A stretch of 64,000 bases of DNA from Streptococcus merionis DSM 19192. GTDB lineage: Bacteria; Bacillota; Bacilli; Lactobacillales; Streptococcaceae. A program made the translations under genes and the position numbers. Under the pieces are notes generated by a model. That model was not told where the DNA came from. It saw only the letters and a program-made list of their open reading frames with translations, and searched no databases. Shown here in pieces: positions 8,446 to 16,527 of the stretch (positions are counted from its first letter, which is position 1; each line of letters opens with the position of its first letter). Location: contig NZ_KB904559.1 of the NCBI RefSeq assembly GCF_000380085.1, forward strand, positions 37,946 to 101,945, given 5' to 3'.

Positions 8446-9942
8446 TTAATCGCCTGCGATATTGAGATAGCGTTCAACCGCATCTTGCATGTCAGACACT
8501 GGAACCACAATATCATGAAGCACTCGGGCTGTTTCAAGTCCAGCAACAGCCGCTGGATAAGCGACTTTAGATAAATCGTGGAGCTGTGCTAAGGCTGCAA
8601 AGTCCTCCAGATTTTCTTCTCCTGTGATGGCTTCTACGGCAACCACTGGAAATTTGTAAGGACTAGCTGTGGAGACGATAACGGTCTTAGTCGTATCATT
8701 GGTCTCAGCCATATATTTTTGGTGAACAGCTGAAGCCACTGCTGTATGTGGGTCTTCTACATAAAGAGCTGCATCGTAAACACGTTTTATTTCAACCTTA
8801 GTTTCAGCTTCTGTCGCAAAATCTGCCGCAAAAAGGTCTGCGATCTCCCGATCGAAATCCTTTAGGGTGTACTGTCCTTGCTCAGTCAAAGCTGTCATCA
8901 AACTCAAGGTTGCTTCTGCCGAATTGCCAACTAAATGGAAGATCAGGCGCTCCAAATTAGACGACACCAAAATATCCATAGATGGTGACGAGGTGACCTT
9001 GAAGGTCCGTTTTTTATCATAAACACCCGTTTTGAAGAAATCAGTGAGGACTTTGTTTTCGTTAGAAGCACAGATCAACTTTCCGACCGGTAAGCCGATT
9101 TGCTTGGCATAATAAGCGGCCAAGATATTGCCAAAGTTACCTGTTGGCACAGCGAAATTAACCTTGTCACCGACTGCAACCTCACCTGATTTGACCAGTT
9201 GGGCATAAGCGTAAACATAGTAGACAATTTGAGGTACCAAACGCCCGATATTCATAGAGTTGGCTGAAGAAAACTGATAGCCATCCTCAGCTAATGTTTT
9301 ACGAAGCAATTGGTCGTTGAACATTTCCTTGACCTTGGTCTGAGCATCGTCAAAGTTCCCTTTGATGGCAACGACATGGGTATTGCTGCCCGTCTGTGTG
9401 GTCATTTGCAGTTCTTGAACCTTGCTGACACCGTCACGAGGGTAAAAAACAATAATCTCTGTACCAGGCACATCCGCAAAACCAGCCATGGCAGCTTTAC
9501 CTGTATCTCCTGATGTGGCTGTCAAAATCACGATTTTCTTAGTCAAGCCATGTTTCTTAGCCGCTGTTGTCATCAAGTGCGGCAAGATAGACAAGGCCAT
9601 ATCCTTAAAGGCAATCGTTGAACCGTGGAAGAGCTCTAGGTTGAACTGATTATCGCTGATTTTCACCAGAGGTGCAATCGTAGCTGTGTCAAATTTTTGA
9701 TCATAGGCTGACGCGATACAGTGGTCCAGCTCATCGCTGGTAAAATCATCTAAAAAGACTGACAAGATCAGCTTTGCCACTTCCTGATAAGAAGCATCTT
9801 TGAGCCTGTCAAAGTCCAAATTGACTTTGGGAAGTTCTGTTGGCGTGAAAAGACCACCGTCTGTCGCTAGCCCTTGCAAAATTGCTTGGCTGGCAGTCGC
9901 CTTGTTCGCTGCGTCACGCGTGGATTGGTAAAGTAATGTCAT
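8446..9942 (-). CDS. thrC: Threonine synthase
   Basis: The 498-residue protein converts O-phosphohomoserine to threonine with pyridoxal phosphate. The Schiff-base lysine lies in STIAFKDMALS. The PLP-binding TATSGDTGKAAM motif and the later VPTGNFGNI segment are also visible. The length fits the long ThrC form that starts with LYQSTRDAANKATASQAI. RBS AAGAGGAC precedes the ATG. TAGAAT about 30 bases upstream could be the -10 of its own promoter, which lies just beyond the truncated group II intron-like element. Confidence 0.95.
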   Translation of the reverse strand: MTLLYQSTRDAANKATASQAILQGLATDGGLFTPTELPKVNLDFDRLKDASYQEVAKLILSVFLDDFTSDELDHCIASAYDQKFDTATIAPLVKISDNQFNLELFHGSTIAFKDMALSILPHLMTTAAKKHGLTKKIVILTATSGDTGKAAMAGFADVPGTEIIVFYPRDGVSKVQELQMTTQTGSNTHVVAIKGNFDDAQTKVKEMFNDQLLRKTLAEDGYQFSSANSMNIGRLVPQIVYYVYAYAQLVKSGEVAVGDKVNFAVPTGNFGNILAAYYAKQIGLPVGKLICASNENKVLTDFFKTGVYDKKRTFKVTSSPSMDILVSSNLERLIFHLVGNSAEATLSLMTALTEQGQYTLKDFDREIADLFAADFATEAETKVEIKRVYDAALYVEDPHTAVASAVHQKYMAETNDTTKTVIVSTASPYKFPVVAVEAITGEENLEDFAALAQLHDLSKVAYPAAVAGLETARVLHDIVVPVSDMQDAVERYLNIAGD

Positions 9943-10039
9943 GAAAAGTCCTCTTCAAAAGCTTTCTTACTATTCTACCATAAATTTAGGATAAGATAGC
10001 TCGGTCTGTTTAATAAACACAATTTTTCAGTCAAAAGTG

Positions 10040-10319
10040 AACGAACTGTCATGATTTACACCTATAGGTTACGATTACCTTTTTGGACTTTAGAGTTTTA
10101 AGCCTCCTCATCTTCTATACACACCTTGGTATCACATTTCTGTTCGTAGAGACACGATTCGCTATCCCTTCTTCTGACGGTCATGGTTTCTAACGTCAGA
10201 CTTAAAACGGTCTCTCCCCAGACCGTTTTAATCCGCTACCTCACGATAATCAGGCTCTACTCTCTACGGGTGACCACAGAGGACTTGCACCTCAAATGTA
10301 CGACATGCCCGTCGTACCC
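10040..10319 (-). mobile_element. Truncated group II intron-like RNA element (5' part of domain I)
   Basis: Read on the minus strand from 10319, the sequence starts with a GTACGAC...GTCGTAC hairpin (10317-10298), then GAGGTGCAAGTCCTC (10293-10279). Next come a strong 12-bp hairpin at 10231-10220/10213-10202 and a run with CTACGAAC and GTATAGAAGATGAG. The order and motifs resemble domain I of bacterial group II introns, especially class C, whose 5' end is GTGYGAC-like and followed by a 'gtgcaagtcc' stretch. No reverse transcriptase and no domain V hairpin are present before thrC, so the element would be a 5' fragment. The class is my inference from memory of intron sequences. Confidence 0.5.
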
Positions 10320-10352
10320 AAAAAACTAGCTAGATTTTTTGTCTAGCTAGTT
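10320..10352 (-). terminator. Rho-independent terminator of adhE
   Basis: AACTAGCTAGA (10324-10334) and TCTAGCTAGTT (10342-10352) are perfectly complementary over 11 bases and are followed on the minus strand by six T. It is the likely 3' end of the adhE transcript. Confidence 0.85.
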
Positions 10353-10359
10353 GGAGTCA

Positions 10360-10432
10360 CTAATGGATGAAAATCAAACCTTAATCGGGCGACATCTGTC
10401 TTCACCAGTTTTAGTAGGCTCGTATCCATTAG
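10360..10432 (-). ncRNA. Structured region between adhE stop and its terminator
   Basis: CTAATGGAT (10360-10368) pairs with ATCCATTAG (10424-10432), enclosing about 55 bases, and lies 8 bases before the adhE terminator stem. It has no ORF. It may be a 3' UTR structure or part of a small RNA; I do not recognise a family. Bases 10433-10541, up to the adhE stop, show nothing further. Confidence 0.35.
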
Positions 10433-10541
10433 CACTATGACTAAAAGTTAATCCCGCTCTATTGCGAATTCTTTCGTGAAGCTAATAGCCAGCAATTCTA
10501 TCTAGACTTCCAAGGTTAGAATTTGATTTTCAAAGAGAGTA

Positions 10542-13184
10542 TTATTTACGACGTCCTGGGCGTTCCGCATAACCATAGTAAGCGTCTTCGATGATTTCTT
10601 GCATGTGATCAACCATTGGCAGACGTGGATTGGCTGGAGAACACTGATCTTCATAGGCAAGAAGCGCTAATTCACGAGAATATTTCTTAAGCTCTTCTTC
10701 TTCAATGCCTTGTGCTTTAAGGTTCATTTGAATACCTAGACGGCAACCGAGGTCGTAGACCGCTTTAGCGTATGACTCAACAGCCTCTTCAGGCGTTGAC
10801 GCTGGCAAACCAAGGAGCTTAGCAATATCTTGGTATTTCTCGTCAGCACGATAGTAGTTGTACTTAGGCCATGTTGCTGTCTTAGCAGGACGGGTACCAT
10901 TGTAGCGGATAACGTACGGCAAGAGGATGGCATTGGTACGACCGTGAACTGTGTGGAAGCGGGCACCAATCTTATGAGCCATAGAGTGAGAGATACCAAG
11001 GAAAGCATTGGCGAAAGCCATACCTGCCATAGTTGAAGCGTTATGCATCTTTTCACGAGACTCAAAGTCAGCCTCTTTGACAGATTTTTCAAGATTTTCA
11101 AAGACCAGTTTGATAGCTTGAAGAGCCAAACCATCTGTAAAGTCGTTGGCAACTGTTGATACATAAGCCTCTGTCGCATGTGTCAAGACGTCCATACCAG
11201 TATCTGCTGCGATAAAATCAGGTACAGTAAGAACAAGCGCTGGGTCAACGATGGCAACTGTTGGTGTCAATGAGTAGTCAGCGATTGGGTACTTACGATT
11301 ATTAGCCTTGTCAGAGATAACAGCAAACGGTGTCACCTCAGAACCTGTACCAGATGTGGTTGGAATAGCGATAAACTTCGTTTTCTTACCAAGTTCTGGG
11401 AACTTAAAGGCACGTTTACGAATATCCATGAATTTTTGAACAAGGTCATGGAAGTCCACAGTTGGTTGTTCATAGAAGAGCCACATCACCTTAGCTGCAT
11501 CCATTGGAGAGCCGCCACCAAGGGCAATGATGGTATCTGGCTTGAAGGTACGCATCAGCTCAGTACCCTTGTAAACTGTTGTAATATCTGGATCTGGCTC
11601 AACATCTGCAAAGATTTGATAAGTTACCTTGTTACGACGAAGATCTAGTTGTTCGATAATACGATCTAAGAAGCCAAGCTCAACCATCGCATGGTCTGTA
11701 ACGATCATAACACGTTCTACATCACGACATTTTTGCAAATACTGGATAGAATCACGCTCGAAGTATGTTTTTGAAGGAACTTTGAACCATTGCATATTAT
11801 TTCTCCGACGACCCACTTTCTTGATATTCAAAAGGTTTACTGCACTAACATTATCACCGACAGAGTTTCGACCGTATGACCCACAGCCCAATGTCAGAGA
11901 TGGCAAGAAGGCATTGTAAACGTCACCGATACCACCGAAGGTAGATGGTGAATTCCAGATAACACGGATCGCACGGATCAAAGTCCCGAACTCTTTAGCT
12001 AATTCAGGGTCTTCGGTGTGAATAGCTGCTGAGTGCCCAAGGCCATCAAACTCAACCATTTGACGCGCTTTTTCAAGACCATCTTCACGTGATTCTGATT
12101 TGAGAACAGCGATAACTGGAGAAAGTTTTTCGCGTGTTAGAGGCTCTTTCACACCCACTTCCTTACATTCTGCTGCAAGGATATTGGTTCCTTCTGGCAC
12201 TGAGAAACCTGCTTGCTCAGCAATCCAAACAGCTGATTTTCCAACGATATTTGGATTAAGTTTTGCTTCTGCACAGTTCTTTCCGCCCGCTTTAGCACCG
12301 AAGCAGAATTCTTCTAGGAGTGCTTTTTCTTTTTTATTCACAAAGTAAGTGTGGTAAGACTTGAATTCTGTAACAAATTCATCGTAAATTTCCTTGTCAA
12401 TGATAACAGCTTGTTCAGAGGCACAGACCATACCGTTGTCAAAGGATTTAGACATCACAATGTCGTGAGCTGCTTGGCGGATGTTAGCTGATTTTTCAAC
12501 ATAAGCTGGAACGTTACCAGCACCAACCCCAAGGGCAGGTTTACCGCAAGAGTAGGCAGCACGCACCATAGCGTTACCACCAGTCGCAAGGATAGTCGCA
12601 ATACCTGGGTGGTTCATTAGGGCATTGGTCGCATCAAGCGATGGTGTCTCAACCCACTGCACACAGTTTTCAGGTGCACCTGCAGCAATCGCTGCATCAC
12701 GAACGATACGCGCTGCATGAGCAGAAGACTCTTGTGCTGATGGATGAAAAGCAAAGATAATTGGGTTACGGGTCTTGAGGGAAATCAAGGATTTGAAGAT
12801 AGCTGTAGAAGTTGGGTTTGTTGTCGGTGTAATACCACAGATAACCCCAACTGGCTCAGCGATCATGGTCAAGCCTGTCACATCGTCTTCTTCGATGATA
12901 CCAACTGTCTTAGTGTGGCGCATGTTGTTAACAACGTGTTCGCAGGCAAAGAGGTTTTTAGTCGCCTTGTCTTCGAAGACACCGCGGCCGGTTTCCTCAA
13001 CAGCGTGCATGGCCAACTCGCCATGGGCGTCAAGGGCTGCAACAGAGGCCTTAGCCACAATATAGTCAACCTGCTCTTGGTTGAGCTTGCGCATTTCTTC
13101 CAAGGCCACCAAGCCTTTTTGAACCAAAGCGTCGATAGATTGCTCTACATTTTCGACAGCAGCTGCTTTTGCTTTATCACTCAT
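10542..13184 (-). CDS. adhE: Bifunctional acetaldehyde-CoA/alcohol dehydrogenase
   Basis: The 880-residue fusion enzyme reduces acetyl-CoA to acetaldehyde and then ethanol, regenerating NAD+ in fermentation. The N-terminal aldehyde dehydrogenase half has its catalytic Cys in NGMVCASEQAV. The C-terminal iron-dependent half has GGGSPMDAAK and the metal-binding histidines around ISHSMAHKIG and FHTVHGRTNA. The length is normal and both active sites are intact. RBS AAAGGAG precedes the ATG. The promoter carries Rex-like sites, consistent with redox control. Confidence 0.97.
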   Translation of the reverse strand: MSDKAKAAAVENVEQSIDALVQKGLVALEEMRKLNQEQVDYIVAKASVAALDAHGELAMHAVEETGRGVFEDKATKNLFACEHVVNNMRHTKTVGIIEEDDVTGLTMIAEPVGVICGITPTTNPTSTAIFKSLISLKTRNPIIFAFHPSAQESSAHAARIVRDAAIAAGAPENCVQWVETPSLDATNALMNHPGIATILATGGNAMVRAAYSCGKPALGVGAGNVPAYVEKSANIRQAAHDIVMSKSFDNGMVCASEQAVIIDKEIYDEFVTEFKSYHTYFVNKKEKALLEEFCFGAKAGGKNCAEAKLNPNIVGKSAVWIAEQAGFSVPEGTNILAAECKEVGVKEPLTREKLSPVIAVLKSESREDGLEKARQMVEFDGLGHSAAIHTEDPELAKEFGTLIRAIRVIWNSPSTFGGIGDVYNAFLPSLTLGCGSYGRNSVGDNVSAVNLLNIKKVGRRRNNMQWFKVPSKTYFERDSIQYLQKCRDVERVMIVTDHAMVELGFLDRIIEQLDLRRNKVTYQIFADVEPDPDITTVYKGTELMRTFKPDTIIALGGGSPMDAAKVMWLFYEQPTVDFHDLVQKFMDIRKRAFKFPELGKKTKFIAIPTTSGTGSEVTPFAVISDKANNRKYPIADYSLTPTVAIVDPALVLTVPDFIAADTGMDVLTHATEAYVSTVANDFTDGLALQAIKLVFENLEKSVKEADFESREKMHNASTMAGMAFANAFLGISHSMAHKIGARFHTVHGRTNAILLPYVIRYNGTRPAKTATWPKYNYYRADEKYQDIAKLLGLPASTPEEAVESYAKAVYDLGCRLGIQMNLKAQGIEEEELKKYSRELALLAYEDQCSPANPRLPMVDHMQEIIEDAYYGYAERPGRRK

Positions 13185-13205
13185 GTTTGACTCCTTTTGA
13201 TGAGT

Positions 13206-13278
13206 TTGTTAATTTTTTCACAATATTATTATACTACATTTTCAAAAAAATGTAAACACTTTGAAAGTAATTTCACAA
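13206..13278 (-). promoter_or_regulatory. adhE promoter with two Rex-like operators
   Basis: On the minus strand TTTACA (13256-13251) and TATAAT (13233-13228) are 17 bases apart. TTGTTAATTTTTTCACAA at 13206-13223 matches the Rex consensus TTGTGA-N6-TCACAA at 11 of 12 positions and would cover the transcription start. TTGAAAGTAATTTCACAA at 13261-13278 matches at 10 of 12 and sits upstream of the -35. This suggests NADH-responsive repression. Confidence 0.65.
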
Positions 13279-13473
13279 TGTTTTTTTACCTAGATTTTAC
13301 AATGCTGATGGCCAGTGATTATCTCTCCTGCCTTGGTTAAAAACTTTTTTGTTTCACAATCTTAGCAAACGCTTTCTTTTTCTTGTTTTATTATTTTCTT
13401 CTTTTTCAAGACATAATCTTAACAAGACAAAACCGTTCATTTTATCTTTTTATTAAAATTTTTAAAAAAGATG

Positions 13474-13502
13474 TTGAAAACGCTTTTCAAAGATAGTATA
13501 AT
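13474..13502 (+). promoter_or_regulatory. Promoter of Zn-ADH gene with cre site
   Basis: TTGAAA (13474-13479) and TATAAT (13497-13502) are 17 bases apart. The palindrome TTGAAAACGCTTTTCAA at 13474-13490 overlaps the -35 and closely fits the CcpA cre consensus, predicting catabolite repression. A second cre-like AGCAAACGCTTTC lies near 13364. Confidence 0.75.
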
Positions 13503-13551
13503 AATATTAACCAATAACAATCTATCAATAATAGCTAAAGGAGTTTTTCTG

Positions 13552-14607
13552 ATGAAAGCTGCAACCTATGTGGCCGCTGGCCAACTAGAACTTATGGAAC
13601 AACCTAAACCGAGTGTTGTTAAACCAACAGATGCTGTGGTGCGGATTGTCAAGACAACTATCTGTGGAACAGACCTTCATATCCTAGGTGGTGATGTCCC
13701 TGCCTGTAAGCCTGGAACTATCTTAGGTCACGAAGGGATCGGTATCGTTGAGGAAGTTGGTGACGCTGTCAACAATTTCAAGGTTGGCGACAAGGTAATC
13801 GTATCCTGTGTAACTGCATGTAACACTTGCTACTACTGTAAGCGCCAATTGCCATCGCACTGTGAAGACGGTGGCTGGATTTTGGGTCACTTGATCAACG
13901 GTACCCAAGCCGAGTATGTGCATATCCCGCACGCTGATGGCAGTCTCTACCATGCGCCTAAGACTGTGGAAGATGACGCTCTGGTCATGCTGTCTGACAT
14001 CTTCCCAACCTCTTATGAAATCGGAGTCCAACCTTCCCACGTGAAACCAGGCGATACTGTTTGTATCGTTGGTGCTGGCCCAGTCGGCTTGGCTGCGCTT
14101 TTGACAGTTCAGTTCTATTCACCATCTAAGATTATCATGATTGACCTGTCTGAATCACGGTTGGAAGCCGCACGTAAATTTGGCGCGACCCACACCATCT
14201 GCTCAAGCGATCTTGAAGAAATCAAAGCCAAGGTTGCTGAGATCACCGATGGCCGTGGCGTTGATATTTCTATGGAATGCGTTGGCTACCCTGCAACCTT
14301 TGATATTTGCCAAAAGATTATCTCTATCGGAGGACACATCTCTAACCTTGGGGTACACGGTAAACCTGTCTCCTTTGATCTTCAAGACCTCTGGATTCAG
14401 AACATCACGCTCTCAACTGGTTTGGTCAATGCCAACACAACTGAAATGCTCCTCAACGTCTTGAAGTCCGGTAAGATTGATGCGACTCAATTGGTCACTC
14501 ACCACTTTAAGCTCTCTGAAATTGATAAGGCTTATGAAGTCTTTAAAAATGCTGGTGAAAATAACGCCCTTAAAGTTATTATCGAAAATGATATCAGCCC
14601 AGCTTAA
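13552..14607 (+). CDS. Zinc-dependent alcohol dehydrogenase (MDR family)
   Basis: The ATG at 13552 is preceded by AAAGGAG; the frame is open further upstream but overlaps the promoter. The 351-residue protein has the catalytic zinc Cys in TICGTDLH, the following GHEGIG motif, four structural-zinc cysteines in CNTCYYCKRQLPSHC and the NAD-binding GAGPVG. It belongs to the medium-chain dehydrogenase family and oxidises or reduces an alcohol/aldehyde pair. It is probably fermentative given its position, divergent from adhE and convergent with adhP. The substrate cannot be fixed from sequence. Confidence 0.9.
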   Translation: MKAATYVAAGQLELMEQPKPSVVKPTDAVVRIVKTTICGTDLHILGGDVPACKPGTILGHEGIGIVEEVGDAVNNFKVGDKVIVSCVTACNTCYYCKRQLPSHCEDGGWILGHLINGTQAEYVHIPHADGSLYHAPKTVEDDALVMLSDIFPTSYEIGVQPSHVKPGDTVCIVGAGPVGLAALLTVQFYSPSKIIMIDLSESRLEAARKFGATHTICSSDLEEIKAKVAEITDGRGVDISMECVGYPATFDICQKIISIGGHISNLGVHGKPVSFDLQDLWIQNITLSTGLVNANTTEMLLNVLKSGKIDATQLVTHHFKLSEIDKAYEVFKNAGENNALKVIIENDISPA

Positions 14608-14617
14608 CCTAATATAA

Positions 14618-14654
14618 AAACTAGAATAGATTCACGTCTATCCTAGTTTTTTTA
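14618..14654 (+). terminator. Terminator of Zn-ADH gene
   Basis: AAACTAG-AATAGA and TCTAT-CCTAGTTT form a stem with one bulge, followed by a run of T beginning near 14648. Confidence 0.75.
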
Positions 14655-14728
14655 TATTAGAGGGACACATCTTCCTTTTAGAAATATAGGCCAATGGCAT
14701 TCTTTAGAAAGTAGGCTCCATTTTTAAA

Positions 14729-14762
14729 ACAAACCGCTAAGATCACATCCTAGCGGTTTTGT
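14729..14762 (-). terminator. Terminator of adhP
   Basis: AAACCGCTA and TAGCGGTTT form a 9-bp stem, followed on the minus strand by GTTTTAAAA. It lies just beyond the adhP stop. Confidence 0.7.
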
Positions 14763-14784
14763 TTAACGAGTTCTTCTCAGGAGA

Positions 14785-15801
14785 TTACTTGGTAAAGTCA
14801 AGTACCATACGACCTTGGATAGTTCCTGCTGCCATTTCGTCAAAGACTGCAACAGCATCTTCAACAGGGCGTTTCTCAACGACAGGGACAACCTTACCTT
14901 CTGCACCAAATTGGAAGGCTTCTTCCAAGTCTTTACGAGTACCAACTAGAGAACCGATGATTTCAATACCATCAAGAACAGTCTTCACGATTGGCACATC
15001 CATGGTTTCAGATGGCAAACCAACAGCAACGACTTTACCTGCTGCACGCACAGAGTCGATCGCTTGGTTGAAGGCTACTTTAGAAACAGCTGTTACAACA
15101 GCGATGTGCACACCACCTGTTTTTTCTTGGATGAGACCAGCAACGTCTTCCACTTCACGGCCATTCACCACAAAGTCTGCTCCAGATTCGAGAGCCAAGT
15201 CCAATTTATCTTGGTTAATGTCAATAGCAACGACATGGCAGTTAAAGACATTTTTTGCGTACTGAACAGCAAGGTTTCCAAGTCCACCAGCACCATAGAT
15301 AGCTACCCATTGGCCTGGAGTTGGTTTCGCACACTTGATAGCTTTGTAGGTTGTTACACCGGCACAAGTAATTGAGCTTGCTTGGGCAGGATCAAGACCT
15401 TCTGGCACCTTAACCGCATAATCTGCTGTAACGATACACTGCTCAGCCATACCACCATCAACAGAGTAGCCAGCATTTTTAACAGAACGGCAAAGCGTTT
15501 CATTGCCTGTTGTACAGTATTCACAGTGGCCACAGCCTTCAAAGAACCAAGCTACAGACACGCGGTCACCCGGCTTGAGGCTAGTCACATCAGGCGCTAC
15601 CTCACGGACAATACCAATCCCTTCGTGGCCAAGGACACGACCTGGCACTTTACCAAAGTCACCGAGTGCAACGTGTAAGTCTGTGTGGCATACTCCGCAA
15701 TATTCAATATCAACGAGCGCTTCTCCTGCTTCAAGAGCACGCATCTCATGCTCAGCAATTTCTGGATAAACTCCTTCTTGATTAACAACGACTGCTTTCA
15801 T
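14785..15801 (-). CDS. adhP: Alcohol dehydrogenase, propanol-preferring type
   Basis: I chose the ATG at 15801, preceded by AAGGAGGAC; an upstream in-frame ATG would run through the promoter. The 338-residue protein starts [15 protein letters not shown] and has the catalytic Cys in [16 protein letters not shown], structural-zinc cysteines in [15 protein letters not shown] and the NAD motif GAGGLG. These match the AdhP group of tetrameric NAD-linked ethanol dehydrogenases. It is the third alcohol dehydrogenase in 5 kb and has its own cre site. Confidence 0.93.
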   Translation of the reverse strand: MKAVVVNQEGVYPEIAEHEMRALEAGEALVDIEYCGVCHTDLHVALGDFGKVPGRVLGHEGIGIVREVAPDVTSLKPGDRVSVAWFFEGCGHCEYCTTGNETLCRSVKNAGYSVDGGMAEQCIVTADYAVKVPEGLDPAQASSITCAGVTTYKAIKCAKPTPGQWVAIYGAGGLGNLAVQYAKNVFNCHVVAIDINQDKLDLALESGADFVVNGREVEDVAGLIQEKTGGVHIAVVTAVSKVAFNQAIDSVRAAGKVVAVGLPSETMDVPIVKTVLDGIEIIGSLVGTRKDLEEAFQFGAEGKVVPVVEKRPVEDAVAVFDEMAAGTIQGRMVLDFTK

Positions 15802-15840
15802 TTTTGTCCTCCTTGTGACATATTTTTCATTTTCGTATTC

Positions 15841-15869
15841 ATTATAATACTTTCGGCAACCGTTTACAA
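15841..15869 (-). promoter_or_regulatory. adhP promoter with cre site
   Basis: On the minus strand TTGTAA (15869-15864) and TATAAT (15846-15841) are 17 bases apart. TTGTAAACGGTTGCCGAA (15869-15852) overlaps the -35 and fits a CcpA cre site. Confidence 0.7.
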
Positions 15870-16017
15870 GCATTTTGCGAAATTTTTAACAAAAACATTA
15901 CTAAACCAGTTAATAAATTTTCTATTTCCTTGAAAAGCCGGGCGGGCTGTATTCATAGGCAGATATGTGTTAAGCTGATATTTTGAAGAAAACGAACAAT
16001 AAACAACGGAAGAAATC

Positions 16018-16043
16018 TGACACCCAAAAGGGTGGTGAGCTAC
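16018..16043. repeat. Degenerate copy of the GGGAGTGAGACA repeat
   Basis: TGACACCCAAAAGGGTGGTGAGCTA resembles TGACACCCAAAAAGGGAGTGAGACA at about 22899. It lies just beyond the copZ stop. Confidence 0.4.
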
Positions 16044-16058
16044 GAAACAGCAAAAGTC

Positions 16059-16268
16059 CTAAGAAAGATCTATCACCTTGTAAATCGTCTTATCAAGCGC
16101 TTGCTGATAGTCTGCTTGGCTATGTTCTTGACGCGTTGTCACCACAGCTTGTGCTTTTTCCAGATCAATAGCAACATCTTCCACACCAGCTATTTGGCTG
16201 AGTTTTGCTGTCACACGCGCCACACAATGGTCACAAGACATCTTGTCAATGGTAAGGGTTTGTTTCAT
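16059..16268 (-). CDS. copZ: Copper chaperone CopZ
   Basis: This 69-residue heavy-metal-associated domain protein has the Cu(I)-binding motif MSCDHC at residues 10-15. It carries Cu(I) in the cytoplasm to CopA or to the CopY repressor. RBS AAGAAGGAA precedes the ATG. In most streptococci copZ directly follows copA; here a 2.5-kb surface-protein gene and its terminator separate them, and copZ has its own extended -10 promoter without an obvious cop box. Confidence 0.9.
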   Translation of the reverse strand: MKQTLTIDKMSCDHCVARVTAKLSQIAGVEDVAIDLEKAQAVVTTRQEHSQADYQQALDKTIYKVIDLS

Positions 16269-16370
16269 AAGGATTCCTTCTTTCTAGTGAAGCGGTCTTA
16301 ATCTTGTTTGCCCACGAGTGGCTGAGGATTGACAGGTTTAAAGCCTTAGTCTCAACACTGATATAAGCAA

Positions 16371-16405
16371 ATTATACCATAAAAAGCACGGTAAACAAAA
16401 TGTGC
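16371..16405 (-). promoter_or_regulatory. Candidate copZ promoter
   Basis: On the minus strand ATGGTATAAT gives an extended -10 (TATAAT at 16376-16371). TTTGTT lies 17 bases upstream. An inverted repeat AGCAC/GTGCT (16384-16405) surrounds the -35. I see no TACANNTGTA copper-operator motif. Confidence 0.5.
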
Positions 16406-16410
16406 TTAAA

Positions 16411-16459
16411 AAGCGAATGCCTCGCCCCTTTCTCACTCGAAAAGGACACGCATTCGCTT
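16411..16459 (-). terminator. Terminator of the LPXTG surface-protein gene
   Basis: AAGCGAATGC (16411-16420) and GCATTCGCTT (16450-16459) form a 10-bp stem. On the minus strand it is followed by TTTTTAAG. It should stop transcription before copZ. Confidence 0.7.
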
Positions 16460-16527
16460 GTGGAGCGTTGAGAATCGACATGTTTGCCTGCTTCAACGAC
16501 TTTGGGAAAAAATCGACCTCTTTTACA

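Noticed and set aside
10285..10293. tRNA-like motif TGCAAGTCC
   Set aside because: No cloverleaf, no TTC loop or acceptor stem around it. I found no tRNA or rRNA gene in the window.
9943..10541. T-box or other riboswitch controlling thrC
   Set aside because: No T-box sequence (AGGGTGGNACCGCG) or other riboswitch core that I know is present; the structure fits a terminator plus intron-like element better.
12744..13190. Plus-strand open frame of 148 codons opposite the start of adhE
   Set aside because: It lies fully antisense to the conserved aldehyde dehydrogenase domain, has no RBS and its translation resembles no protein family.
15064..15933. Several plus-strand frames opposite adhP
   Set aside because: They are antisense shadows of a well-conserved enzyme with no RBS or recognisable domains.
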